Source of the DNA: DATBAT01 sp963824805
GTDB taxonomy: Bacteria; Acidobacteriota; Terriglobia; Terriglobales; Acidobacteriaceae
Assembly (NCBI GenBank): GCA_963824805.1
Contig: CAWGQZ010000080.1
Coordinates: 62,001-126,000 of the forward strand
DNA: 64,000 bases
Reading direction: 5' to 3'
The notes beneath the pieces were generated by a model. It was not told where the DNA came from and did not search any database. It saw nothing but the letters and a program-made list of their open reading frames with translations. Below, piece after piece: positions 29,201-36,097 of this stretch (the first letter of the stretch is position 1; each line of letters begins with the position of its first letter). Made by a program: the position numbers and the translations under genes.

Positions 29201-29632
29201 GCGGCGGTTACCGATGCCTTCTTTCCCGCGGGAAGTCCGACTCCACGGCTTGCCTTCAGCCTCAAACAGATGCCGAGCAACCTGGAAGGCTTGTCCCTGA
29301 AGATCGGCAATGAAACACTGTCCGTGCCGGGGCAGGCAAAGTCATTTAACTGGACAGGCGCGGAAGATGTTCAGGTCACAACCAAGGGCGGAGATATTCT
29401 CGCGAGCCATAGCGGGCCTTGGGCAGTCTTTCATTTTGTGGCGGATGCTCGCATCCAAGGAAGCGGCGGCGTGACGGATCTGGAATGGATTCTGCAAAGC
29501 AACGGCCGAACGATCATGCTGCCGAACGGCAAGCCAAAATCTTACGACTATCAGCTACAAGTGAACGGCTTCAATCCCCTGAGGCCAGGAGAACTCTCAA
29601 GCCTACGCTGCGTTTCTCAAGTCGCGAGGTAG
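26204..29632 (+). CDS. tssM: T6SS inner-membrane protein TssM (IcmF)
   Basis: A 1142-residue IcmF-type protein. Two N-terminal membrane helices (about residues 3-24 and 32-53) flank a loop, a cytoplasmic NTPase-like domain follows, and a third helix at about 445-467 leads to the large periplasmic part. The start is TTG at 26204, set by GGGGGGAA eight bases upstream. The P-loop reads GDSGSVKTS (residues 107-115): the Gly before Lys is Val (V112), a departure from GxxxxGK[ST]. The C-terminal domain (after residue 980) would normally contact a TssJ lipoprotein, but none was found in the window. It forms the trans-envelope core with TssL. Confidence 0.95.
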   Translation: MVYLATGAALLVYLILSWFLGTWLHLKGPDLWILRGGLAFLGLIAAGSFLWFYHRAKKAEGASSDGASPAGGDEVDLLVHEAVKRLRSSSLGGGASLGKLPLIFVLGDSGSVKTSTIVNSGLEPELLAGHAYQDKQVVPTRTANLWYTREAVFADVGGDLSSQPSRWARLVRLVRPGRISSSMGKGQQAPRAAIVCFSCENFLQAGASEAASAAARKLGARLQEISSLLSINFPVYVLFTKIDRIPSFAEYAQNLNKDEASEVLGATLPVRSQQSAGVYAEEETKRITKAFDELFYSLADKRLTFLARENQADKLPGIYEFPRELRKIRTLLVQYLVDLARPSQLQSNPFLRGFYFSGVRAVVIDDVAPAAFESMSQASPEGATRIFSGGQARQHSPLPVRSAGSRKVPQWVFLSRLFNDVILKDRVALSASGFSSKVNVFQRVMLAVVLALCFIVCLGFFISFMGNHALKRDLDEAAAQVPATQLGSGQLASSNDLQRLDGLRQQVAILSQYRAEGAPLHLRWGLYIGDRLYHEARRLYFERFRQMMFGATQNQIVASLRTLPDTPGPNDTYEKGYNGLKAYLITTSNHDRSTQQFLSPVLLSYWSGGREVDPHQAELAKQQFDFYASELTIDNPFSSDNSPKAISNARSYLSRFAGIDRYYLPLISEAGQKNPSVSFSRQFKDAGDVISSRYEVKGAFTKGGFAFMQTALAQPSRYISNEEWVLGKSTSESLDATRLQQQLSERYNKDFANEWRTVLKTSTVLGYNSLQDAGNKLGKLAGPSSPLLELFWFVSHNTDVDQPQIRNAFQPVQSVQPPGPPDKYIQPPNEQYVSALTNLQSAIGLLANSPTGTADTALVTQTLAAGTDGDKAVGQMAQKFRVDTDAHIENVAQNLLQAPILHAEALIKMGPRDALNGSGRPFCSQFAAVTQLYPFNPASPTDLPLAQFAQVFAPGTGALWTFYETKLKPFLTKNGSQYVPISSGNVNLSPAFLSFFNRAAAVTDAFFPAGSPTPRLAFSLKQMPSNLEGLSLKIGNETLSVPGQAKSFNWTGAEDVQVTTKGGDILASHSGPWAVFHFVADARIQGSGGVTDLEWILQSNGRTIMLPNGKPKSYDYQLQVNGFNPLRPGELSSLRCVSQVAR

Positions 29633-29635
29633 CTT

Positions 29636-30457
29636 CTAGATAGAACCCTGGCTCTGCCGCCCATTTCCGAAGATCCGGTCGCTCCAGGAAGATTCGGCGG
29701 CCCGCACCACCAGGCAGGTTATGTTGTCGTCACTGCCTGAGTCCTTGGCCGCCTGAATCAAATCATCACAAATTTTGTTGAGATTGTCGGTTGCGGTCGC
29801 AATTGAGAAAATCGCGCCGTCGGTCAGATGACGGGTAAGGCCATCGCTGCACAACAGAAGAAGATCTCCAGGCAACAGTTCATGGTCGGCCAGATCAGGC
29901 TCTACCGTTTCATCGGAACCCAGCGCGCGCACGATCACATTCTGCAGGGAGGAATGTTCGGCCTCGTCCCGGGTCATCAACCCCCGACGAACCTGCTCCA
30001 TCACCACCGAATGGTCGTCGGTGAGGAGCTCAATCACTGCGCCCCTGATCAAATAAATGCGGCTGTCGCCGACATGAGCAATGGAAAAATAATTTCCCTG
30101 GATCGCCAGTACCACGATGGTGGAACCCATGCCCGCCTGTGACTCGCTGCGCGCGGCCTCATCCAGAATGGCCCGGTTGGCCAATTGCACCGCCCGAGCC
30201 AAGGCGTTGGCACGGTCTGACATTCCTTCAAAGGCGGTACCAAGAACCTGGCCGGAATTATTTTTTAACGCACCTCGAAATTGACGCAACACGGTATCCA
30301 CGCCAATCTTGCTGGCACGCTCGCCGGCGGCCTGTCCGCCCATGCCGTCGCACACCACGAAAATTCCGTCGCGGGTGTCAAAGCCGAAATTGTCTTCATT
30401 ATTGCTGCGGACCAATCCGACGTCGCTTTTTCCGGCCGCGCGCAAACTCAAAGTCAT
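29636..30457 (-). CDS. PP2C-family Ser/Thr protein phosphatase (PppA/Stp type)
   Basis: A 273-residue PP2C phosphatase. Key elements are SDVGLVRSNNEDNFG, the metal-binding DGMGG (residues 37-41), HVGDSRIYLIR, LLLLCSDGLTRH and the C-terminal SDDNITCLVVR. I use the ATG at 30457, with AAGG eight bases upstream. It should be cytoplasmic and reverse kinase action. It lies tail-to-tail with tssM (3 bases apart) and divergent from the second kinase. In Pseudomonas, PppA opposes PpkA in T6SS control; a like role here is inferred from position. Confidence 0.93.
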   Translation of the reverse strand: MTLSLRAAGKSDVGLVRSNNEDNFGFDTRDGIFVVCDGMGGQAAGERASKIGVDTVLRQFRGALKNNSGQVLGTAFEGMSDRANALARAVQLANRAILDEAARSESQAGMGSTIVVLAIQGNYFSIAHVGDSRIYLIRGAVIELLTDDHSVVMEQVRRGLMTRDEAEHSSLQNVIVRALGSDETVEPDLADHELLPGDLLLLCSDGLTRHLTDGAIFSIATATDNLNKICDDLIQAAKDSGSDDNITCLVVRAAESSWSDRIFGNGRQSQGSI

Positions 30458-30566
30458 GAACAATACCTTAGAGGGACTCCATAATAACGTGGGTTTCGCA
30501 TTGCGAAAAGTGTGATTCCGTTGGGACTTCGACCGGGCTTTGCAGTATGCTCAAGAGACTGCTGGT

Positions 30567-31682
30567 ATGCCTCCTCTCCCGGTTAATTTGGATGTCGGCC
30601 AAACCGTCGGTGATTACGAAATCCTCGCACTGCTTGGGCGTGGCGGGATGGGCAAGGTCTTCAAGGTCCGCAACCTGATTTCCGACCGCATTGAAGCCAT
30701 GAAGGTGTTGCTTCCCGAGACTGATGCAACGCCTGAACTTGCGGAACGCTTTTCGCGCGAGATCAAGCTGGTTGCCAGCCTCGAACATCCCAACATCGCA
30801 TCTTTGCGCACCGCAGTCCGGGCTGGCAACCAGATGTTGATGATCATGGAGTATGTGGAAGGTAGTTCGCTTGACCAAAAGATGCAATCCCAAAAGCTGG
30901 AAACCAAGCAGGCGGTTCACTACATGGTGCAAGTGCTTTCAGCCTTAGGCTATGCCCATCAGCATGGAGTCGTTCACCGCGACATCAAGCCTTCTAACAT
31001 TCTGGTGCGGTCCGATGACAGCGTGAAGCTGACTGATTTTGGCATTGCCAGCCGGGCGGGCGATCCGAGAATCACTGCGACCGGCATGGCTCTCGGCTCG
31101 CTTTATTACATGTCGCCGGAGCAGGTGAAAGCGCTTCCGCTGGATGCCCGGTCTGATATTTACTCGGTGGGCGTAACGCTTTACGAAATCGTGACCGGCC
31201 GCCGCCCAATTCAGGGCGATAGTTTTTTCGCCATCATGCGGGCTCATCTCGATCAGAAGCCTCCCGCACCCATCGAGCTCGCCCCGCAAATTTCGCCGGA
31301 GCTTTCGTTGCTCATCGAACGCGCTCTGGAGAAATCCGCGGACTACCGTTTTCAAACGGCGGCGGACTTTAGCAGTGCCTTGAGGAGGATTTTCCCGGAC
31401 GTTCAGTCACGCATTCTGGCAGGTTCGCGCACGGATAATTCTGTCGCAGCTAGTGTGCCACCACGAACCATGCCCACTCCCACGACCGGGAAGGCATTTG
31501 ATCCCGCATTGCTTGAATCCGTGAGAAAAAATCTGGCCGCCTACATAGGCCCTTTGGCAAAGGTGATCGTCAATCGCGCAGCGAAAAATGCGCGATCTGC
31601 CCAGGATTTATATGAGGCGGTTGCCGAGGAGATTCCCTTGCCCGCCGATCGCCAAAAATTTCTTCGCTCTCTTCCCCTCTGA
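30567..31682 (+). CDS. Ser/Thr protein kinase with C-terminal acidobacterial-type domain
   Basis: A 371-residue kinase from ATG 30567. The kinase domain (residues 15-285) has glycine loop GRGGMGK (24-30), K46, HRDIKPSN (137-144), DFG (157-159) and SPEQ (183-186), all intact. A short linker rich in Pro and Thr leads to a 60-residue C-terminal domain (LAAYIGPLAKVIVNRAAKNA, LYEAVAEEI) that I know from the C-termini of acidobacterial kinases. There is no membrane helix, so this kinase is cytosolic, unlike PpkA. It is divergent from the phosphatase gene with about 110 bases between them, an arrangement that suggests linked regulation. Confidence 0.93.
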   Translation: MPPLPVNLDVGQTVGDYEILALLGRGGMGKVFKVRNLISDRIEAMKVLLPETDATPELAERFSREIKLVASLEHPNIASLRTAVRAGNQMLMIMEYVEGSSLDQKMQSQKLETKQAVHYMVQVLSALGYAHQHGVVHRDIKPSNILVRSDDSVKLTDFGIASRAGDPRITATGMALGSLYYMSPEQVKALPLDARSDIYSVGVTLYEIVTGRRPIQGDSFFAIMRAHLDQKPPAPIELAPQISPELSLLIERALEKSADYRFQTAADFSSALRRIFPDVQSRILAGSRTDNSVAASVPPRTMPTPTTGKAFDPALLESVRKNLAAYIGPLAKVIVNRAAKNARSAQDLYEAVAEEIPLPADRQKFLRSLPL

Positions 31683-31690
31683 AGTGACCC

Positions 31691-32566
31691 CTACGAGTCG
31701 AGAAGTCGAATCGCTTTGACCATGCTCACGTACATCCGGTTGAAGGATTGGGCCAGATGTGAAATTTCATCCGAACCCTTGACTGGAATTTCAGGAACAT
31801 TGAAATTACCCTTGCTGATTTCATCTGCCGCACCCGCCAGCCGGCTCACCGGACGGATGACGATGGTGATCATGGCCACGTCGAGCAGAATCAGGGTGGC
31901 CAGGGCAACTCCGCCGAGATAAATCATCAGGGTTCGAAATGCCCGGTCGGCAATCGTCAAGGGAACTGACATCGGGACCGAGACAATCTGGGCTCCAATG
32001 GTTTCGTTGACCTTCCAGCCGAATCCGTTATTCGAGCCATACTGGCTGATCATTACTGCCGGCGCCGCTGCAGGTGTGCTGTGACACTCTAAACAGGACG
32101 ACTGCGCGACAATCGGACGCGCCAGAAATAGCGATCTGCCCGCCGGAACACTGCGCTCGCCGGACGACTCCTTGGTGTCGGCGTGACTGCGGAAATCCTC
32201 AATGACGTCGGATTCCCAATCCACGGCGCGATCCCGCAGGTTAGTAGGGTTGAGTGTCGCCTCTTTGTAGGTGTAGTCGGGATAGCTTCCGCGTAGGTAG
32301 TTGAAGACTTCCGTCGCCGAAAAGGCCGGGACTGTCTGTGGCAAGAATGTTTTGATGCGGGCCTGATGAGCCTGTAGCAAAGGGCTAAGTTGCTGCGAAG
32401 TGTAGGTGCGCATTCCACCTGCGGCGCCCATCATCAGTCGTGCCTGCTGCAACACTTCCTCGCGAGCGCTCTGTTCTAGAAAGTTGTGGGAAATGTATCC
32501 CGCAACCCCAATACCAGTGCCAAAAACCAAGATCAGAACGAGATTGAATTTGAAGAGAAGCTTCAT
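31691..32566 (-). CDS. Haem-binding sensor protein (Tll0287/DUF3365-like) with HAMP domain
   Basis: A 291-residue membrane protein. An N-terminal membrane helix (residues 4-26) precedes a periplasmic sensor domain of about 180 residues with one c-type haem motif, CLECH (158-162), set in the FLARPIVAQSSCLECHS context typical of DUF3365. A second helix (about 213-240) leads to a HAMP domain (RPVSRLAGAADEISKGNFNVPEIPVKGSDEISHLAQSFNRM). The protein ends right after HAMP, with no kinase or methyl-accepting output, so it must act through a partner. It is tail-to-tail with the Ser/Thr kinase gene (8 bases apart). It could feed a redox signal to the kinase, but that is inference. Confidence 0.85.
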   Translation of the reverse strand: MKLLFKFNLVLILVFGTGIGVAGYISHNFLEQSAREEVLQQARLMMGAAGGMRTYTSQQLSPLLQAHQARIKTFLPQTVPAFSATEVFNYLRGSYPDYTYKEATLNPTNLRDRAVDWESDVIEDFRSHADTKESSGERSVPAGRSLFLARPIVAQSSCLECHSTPAAAPAVMISQYGSNNGFGWKVNETIGAQIVSVPMSVPLTIADRAFRTLMIYLGGVALATLILLDVAMITIVIRPVSRLAGAADEISKGNFNVPEIPVKGSDEISHLAQSFNRMYVSMVKAIRLLDS

Positions 32567-32917
32567 GGCCGCCCAATTATAAAGGGTGCTCTTTGGCATG
32601 ACGGCAAGGCCTAGAGCGGCGACCAGCGAACTCGATCGGTAGGGAGGGCGTTTCCGCGCTCACGCCCGCTTTGGATGCAGAGGTAGAACGCTTGCCTAGC
32701 GGAGGACGCCCTCCAACCTATTTGTAGCCCAAGCTCGCCATCGCTTTCAGTGATCTGACGCACACCTGAGCGCGGATAATATTGGAATCACTCGACTCTG
32801 TGATGCCCGTCACTTCGCCTACTTCATCGGTGACACAGAATGAGCCGTGCGCTGCTGGTAGAGTCTCAATCCCGGCGGCGTCACCTCAGTGCGAATCGCG
32901 GCCAAACAGAGGTGTCT
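32567..32917. other. Intergenic region with imperfect inverted repeat
   Basis: About 350 bases with no convincing gene. An imperfect inverted repeat lies at 32639-32657 and 32699-32721 (see the repeat entry). The rest shows no clear promoter or RNA structure. Confidence 0.4.
32639..32721. repeat. Dispersed hairpin-type repeat (candidate)
   Basis: The outer arms GGGAGGGCGTTTCCGC and GCGGAGGACGCCCTCC pair imperfectly over about 16 bases, enclosing 40 bases. I associate this GGAGGGCG...CGCCCTCC arrangement with repeated intergenic elements in acidobacterial genomes; only one copy is visible here, so this rests on memory and needs a genome search. Confidence 0.4.
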
Positions 32918-33200
32918 ATGCCGATCACCAAGCACCAAGCTCTCGCCTACCACGACGGTGCGCGCCCGGGAAAGATCGAAGTCTCCACCACCAAGCCTTG
33001 TCGAACCCAACGAGATCTTAGCCTCGCCTACACTCCGGGAGTTGCGTATCCCTGCCTGGAAATCCAGAAAAACCCACACGACGTCTTTAAATACAGCGCC
33101 CGCGGCAACCTGGTCGCGGTCGTAACCAATGGGAGCGCGGTACTGGGTTTGGGCGATATTGGGGCCCTTGCCAGCAAGCCAGTGATGGAAGGCAAGGCCG
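32918..33200 (+). pseudogene. Malic enzyme, N-terminal fragment (about 93 residues)
   Basis: From ATG 32918 (AGAGGTG five bases upstream) the frame reads the start of an NAD(P)-dependent malic enzyme: RDLSLAYTPGVAYPCLEI, LVAVVTNGSAVLGLGDIGALASKPVMEGKA. The tyrosine of YTPGV and the GLGDIG segment are the usual N-terminal marks. After KPVMEGKA near 33198 the homology stops; a normal enzyme continues for over 300 residues. The frame then runs on to a stop at 33304 through sequence that really belongs to a malectin-type domain in another frame. The break is a gene-to-gene join, not a simple frameshift. Confidence 0.85.
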
Positions 33201-33536
33201 GAACACTGGGAACATTTCTCATACGCTGTCCCGGTCGTTCCTGGCAAATACACACTGATTCTTCACTTCATCGAGCGCAGCCGCGGCTCGGTACCGCGGG
33301 TTGACTCCGCGCCATCGCACACGGACGGGGAACCAGAAGGCCGCGTCTTTAACGTTCTCTGCAATGGAAAGGCAGTTGTTCGAGGTCTGAGCATTCTTAG
33401 AGAAGTAGGAACCAACCGGCCACTCTTGCGAACGATCGCTGGCCTAGAACCAAATGCTCAAGGCAAACTGTTGCTCGAATTCGAACCCGTCAAGGGCTAT
33501 GCGACATTAACCGCCATAGAAGTATTGCCCCAATGA
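33201..33536 (+). pseudogene. Malectin-domain protein, C-terminal fragment (about 110 residues)
   Basis: Read in the frame that ends with TGA at 33534-33536, the sequence is the end of a malectin-like carbohydrate-binding domain: HFSYAVPVVPGKYTLILHF, then EGRVFNVLCNGKAVVRGLSI, LREVGTNRPLLRTI, GLEPNAQGKLLLEFEPVKGYA and AIEVLPQ. It has no start codon of its own. The 5' part of this gene, usually a large secreted sugar-binding or glycosidase protein, is missing and is replaced by the malic-enzyme start. Confidence 0.8.
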
Positions 33537-33540
33537 TTTC

Positions 33541-35064
33541 CTAGGGACGAAAGGCCGAACTTCGCAACACCTGCCCCGGATGCCTCCCGGTCACCTTGGC
33601 GTCATCAATGACCCATTCCCCGGACACCATCACGCCCGGAATCCCCAAAGGGGGCGCTTCGGGGCTTTCGATCGTTGACTGGTCGACCACGGTGGCAGGA
33701 TCGAATACGACAAGATCAGCCACGAATCCCTCCGCAATCCGGCCGCGGTCTTTCAATCCAAGTTGCTGGGCCGCAAGTCCCGTCATCTTGTGGATAGCAG
33801 CCTCCAGCGGAAGGACTTTTTGCTCGCGAACATAGCGCCCCAACACGCGAGGAAACGCTCCCGCTCCGCGCGGATGCGCGCCATGCAGTTCCCCGTCGCT
33901 ACAAAACATTATGTTGGCCTGGGCAACAAACCACCGTACGTCATCTTCGCTCATGGTAGTGCCGATGATGTCTTCCATCTGATCTCCGGAATTAACTTCA
34001 GCCTCCGTAGCTTTCACGATCCGCATGTAAGTTTCGACCGGCGTGATCTTCCATTCCGATGCGATCTGCTCAAGCGTTTTGCCCGCCATCGCCGGTTCCG
34101 GTTTGTAGTGCGCCAGCCGGATCGCAGCGGCACCGCCGTTGTCCGCAAGCGCCTTGGCAACTTTTTCCGGATTGTAGAAATCGCGGTCGGTCACCAGCAC
34201 CCGGATGGTCGAGTGCCAATAGGTATAGGGATAAACGTCGGCCTTCAGGTCGACCCCATCTCGTTTCGCATCGGCAAAATACTTGGGCATGCGGCTGGAG
34301 GCAAGATGCCAGACCGGGACCGAGCCTAACTTGATATGGGTGATCTCGACCGGTATCTTTGCCTCGCGTCCGATTCGCAGAATCTCGTCATACGAGTCAA
34401 AAACCTTGTCGGCTTCGTCCCGGACATGACTGATGTAGAAACCACCTGAGGCCGCCGCGACCTTCGAGAGTTCGATCACCTCTTCAGTAGTGGAAAAGTG
34501 TGCCTGTTCATATTCGAGTCCGGTGGAAAGGCCAAATGCTCCGGCCTGCAATTCGGTGGCGAGTAGAGCCTCCATCTTCGCCAGCTCTTCCGCCGTTGAG
34601 GCGCGGTAAAGATCCTTCCCCATAACCTTTTCGCGCAGACTCGCCTGACCTACCATGCTCGCAAGGTTGATAGACGCAGGAGTTTTCTCCAGGCTGGCGA
34701 AGTAATCGCGCAGTGGAAAATTCGACTCGCCGTCCTGGCCAACGAATATGGTGGTCACTCCCTGACGGGATATAGTAGCGGCATCCAAGTCCTTTAGAAG
34801 GCCGTGGTCGCCATGGCTGTGCATGTCGATGAACCCGGGTGCCAGGGCGAGTCCGTGCTCATCTTTCACAGTTTCACCCGGAGCAGGGTCGAGATGCTTC
34901 GCCACTGACAAAATTCGGTTTTCGTGAACCCGAACATCAGCCAAAAAGGGCGCCTTGCCGGTACCGTCATAAACGTGAGCGTTCTTGATCAGAACATCAG
35001 CAGCGAAAAGCCAAATACCGGAAGAAAGTACACAGAAGAATGCCAGCAGCTTGCAAAGGCGCAT
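33541..35064 (-). CDS. Exported D-aminoacylase / N-acyl-D-amino-acid deacylase family amidohydrolase
   Basis: A 507-residue metal-dependent amidohydrolase. A signal peptide (residues 1-21, cleaved near FAA-DV) is followed by the small beta domain and the TIM barrel with HSHGD (82-86) as first metal ligands. Further marks are GQDGESNFPLRDYF, FGLSTGLEYEQAHFSTTEEVI, YISHVRDEADKV, VEITHIKLG, FCSDGELHGAHPRGAGAFPRVLGRYVRE and the closing RGRIAEGFVADLVVFDPATV. Family members release acyl groups from N-acyl-D-amino acids or act as D-dipeptidases; the exact substrate is not predictable. It should act in the periplasm. It ends 4 bases from the malectin fragment stop on the other strand. Confidence 0.88.
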   Translation of the reverse strand: MRLCKLLAFFCVLSSGIWLFAADVLIKNAHVYDGTGKAPFLADVRVHENRILSVAKHLDPAPGETVKDEHGLALAPGFIDMHSHGDHGLLKDLDAATISRQGVTTIFVGQDGESNFPLRDYFASLEKTPASINLASMVGQASLREKVMGKDLYRASTAEELAKMEALLATELQAGAFGLSTGLEYEQAHFSTTEEVIELSKVAAASGGFYISHVRDEADKVFDSYDEILRIGREAKIPVEITHIKLGSVPVWHLASSRMPKYFADAKRDGVDLKADVYPYTYWHSTIRVLVTDRDFYNPEKVAKALADNGGAAAIRLAHYKPEPAMAGKTLEQIASEWKITPVETYMRIVKATEAEVNSGDQMEDIIGTTMSEDDVRWFVAQANIMFCSDGELHGAHPRGAGAFPRVLGRYVREQKVLPLEAAIHKMTGLAAQQLGLKDRGRIAEGFVADLVVFDPATVVDQSTIESPEAPPLGIPGVMVSGEWVIDDAKVTGRHPGQVLRSSAFRP

Positions 35065-35239
35065 CGGATCCCCAGGGACGATGAATTTTACTTATCTCAA
35101 TGTCGCCCAATGATAAATGACCCGCTTCTCCAGAAAAGCTCGTTTAGGGGTTAAGATTCTAGATTCTGATAAAACTCGGCGAGGATTCTGAGCGTCGAAG
35201 AGGGTCCGCACGCTGCGTGCCTGCGGGGGGAGGAAACAC

Positions 35240-36085
35240 ATGCGTTGGACACCCGGGGGCAGTGGCGACGACGTTGAGGATCGGCGAGGCAGTAGTGGCG
35301 GAGGCTTCGGAAGAGTTCATCTTGGAATCGGCGGATTCATAGTCGTTGCCATCCTAAGCCTGGTTTTCCATCGTAACTTCTTCACCTTGCTCAGTACAGA
35401 CACTTCGTCTCCCGCAGGAAATGCCACCAGCCAGTATCCGGCCGCACAAAATGACGCCGAGAAACCATTGGTGGAGTTTGTCACCTTTGTACTGAATGAC
35501 GCGCAGGCTACCTGGACCAAAGTCTTCGCGGCTCGAGGTGGCTCCTATCGCCACGCCAAGCTGGTTCTCTTTCGTGATTCCATTGACTCGGCTTGCGGGG
35601 AGGCGCAATCTGCCACCGGCCCGTTTTACTGCCCCGGCGACGAAAAGGTTTACATCGATCTGGGATTCTACGACGAACTAAGAGAGCGCTTCGGTGCGCC
35701 GGGACAGTTCGCGGAAGCATACGTGCTTGCCCACGAGATCGGACATCACGTCCAGAACCTTCTTGGGATAGAAGAGAAGGTGCAAGCAGCGCGGCAGAGC
35801 AATCCAGGCATGGCGCGAAGGTTCTCTCAACAATTGGAGCTGCAGGCGGATTGTTTCGCCGGGGTCTGGGCGCACTCAACTCAGCAACGTAACCTTCTGG
35901 AAGCTGGCGATCTCGATTCGGCCTTGGGCGCCGCCGCAGCGGTTGGAGATGACCGTTTGCAGAAAATGTCCACCGGCCACATCAACCCCGATACCTTTAC
36001 TCACGGATCGTCCGAGCAGCGCCGGACATGGTTCGAGCACGGCTTCGATGACGGCACGATCGAAGCCTGCAACACCTTTCAATGA
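35240..36085 (+). CDS. ypfJ: Neutral zinc metallopeptidase, YpfJ family
   Basis: A 281-residue membrane-anchored metallopeptidase. Gly-rich N-terminus, one membrane helix (about residues 28-48), then the zinc domain with HEIGHH (165-170) in the VLAHEIGHHVQNLLGI context and the downstream ELQADCFAGVWA motif that supplies the third ligand. The end has GSSEQRRTWFEHGF, diagnostic for this family. A strong ribosome site (GGGGGGAGG) precedes the ATG. Substrates of the family are not known. Confidence 0.92.
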   Translation: MRWTPGGSGDDVEDRRGSSGGGFGRVHLGIGGFIVVAILSLVFHRNFFTLLSTDTSSPAGNATSQYPAAQNDAEKPLVEFVTFVLNDAQATWTKVFAARGGSYRHAKLVLFRDSIDSACGEAQSATGPFYCPGDEKVYIDLGFYDELRERFGAPGQFAEAYVLAHEIGHHVQNLLGIEEKVQAARQSNPGMARRFSQQLELQADCFAGVWAHSTQQRNLLEAGDLDSALGAAAAVGDDRLQKMSTGHINPDTFTHGSSEQRRTWFEHGFDDGTIEACNTFQ

Positions 36086-36097
36086 CACCCTGGCACA

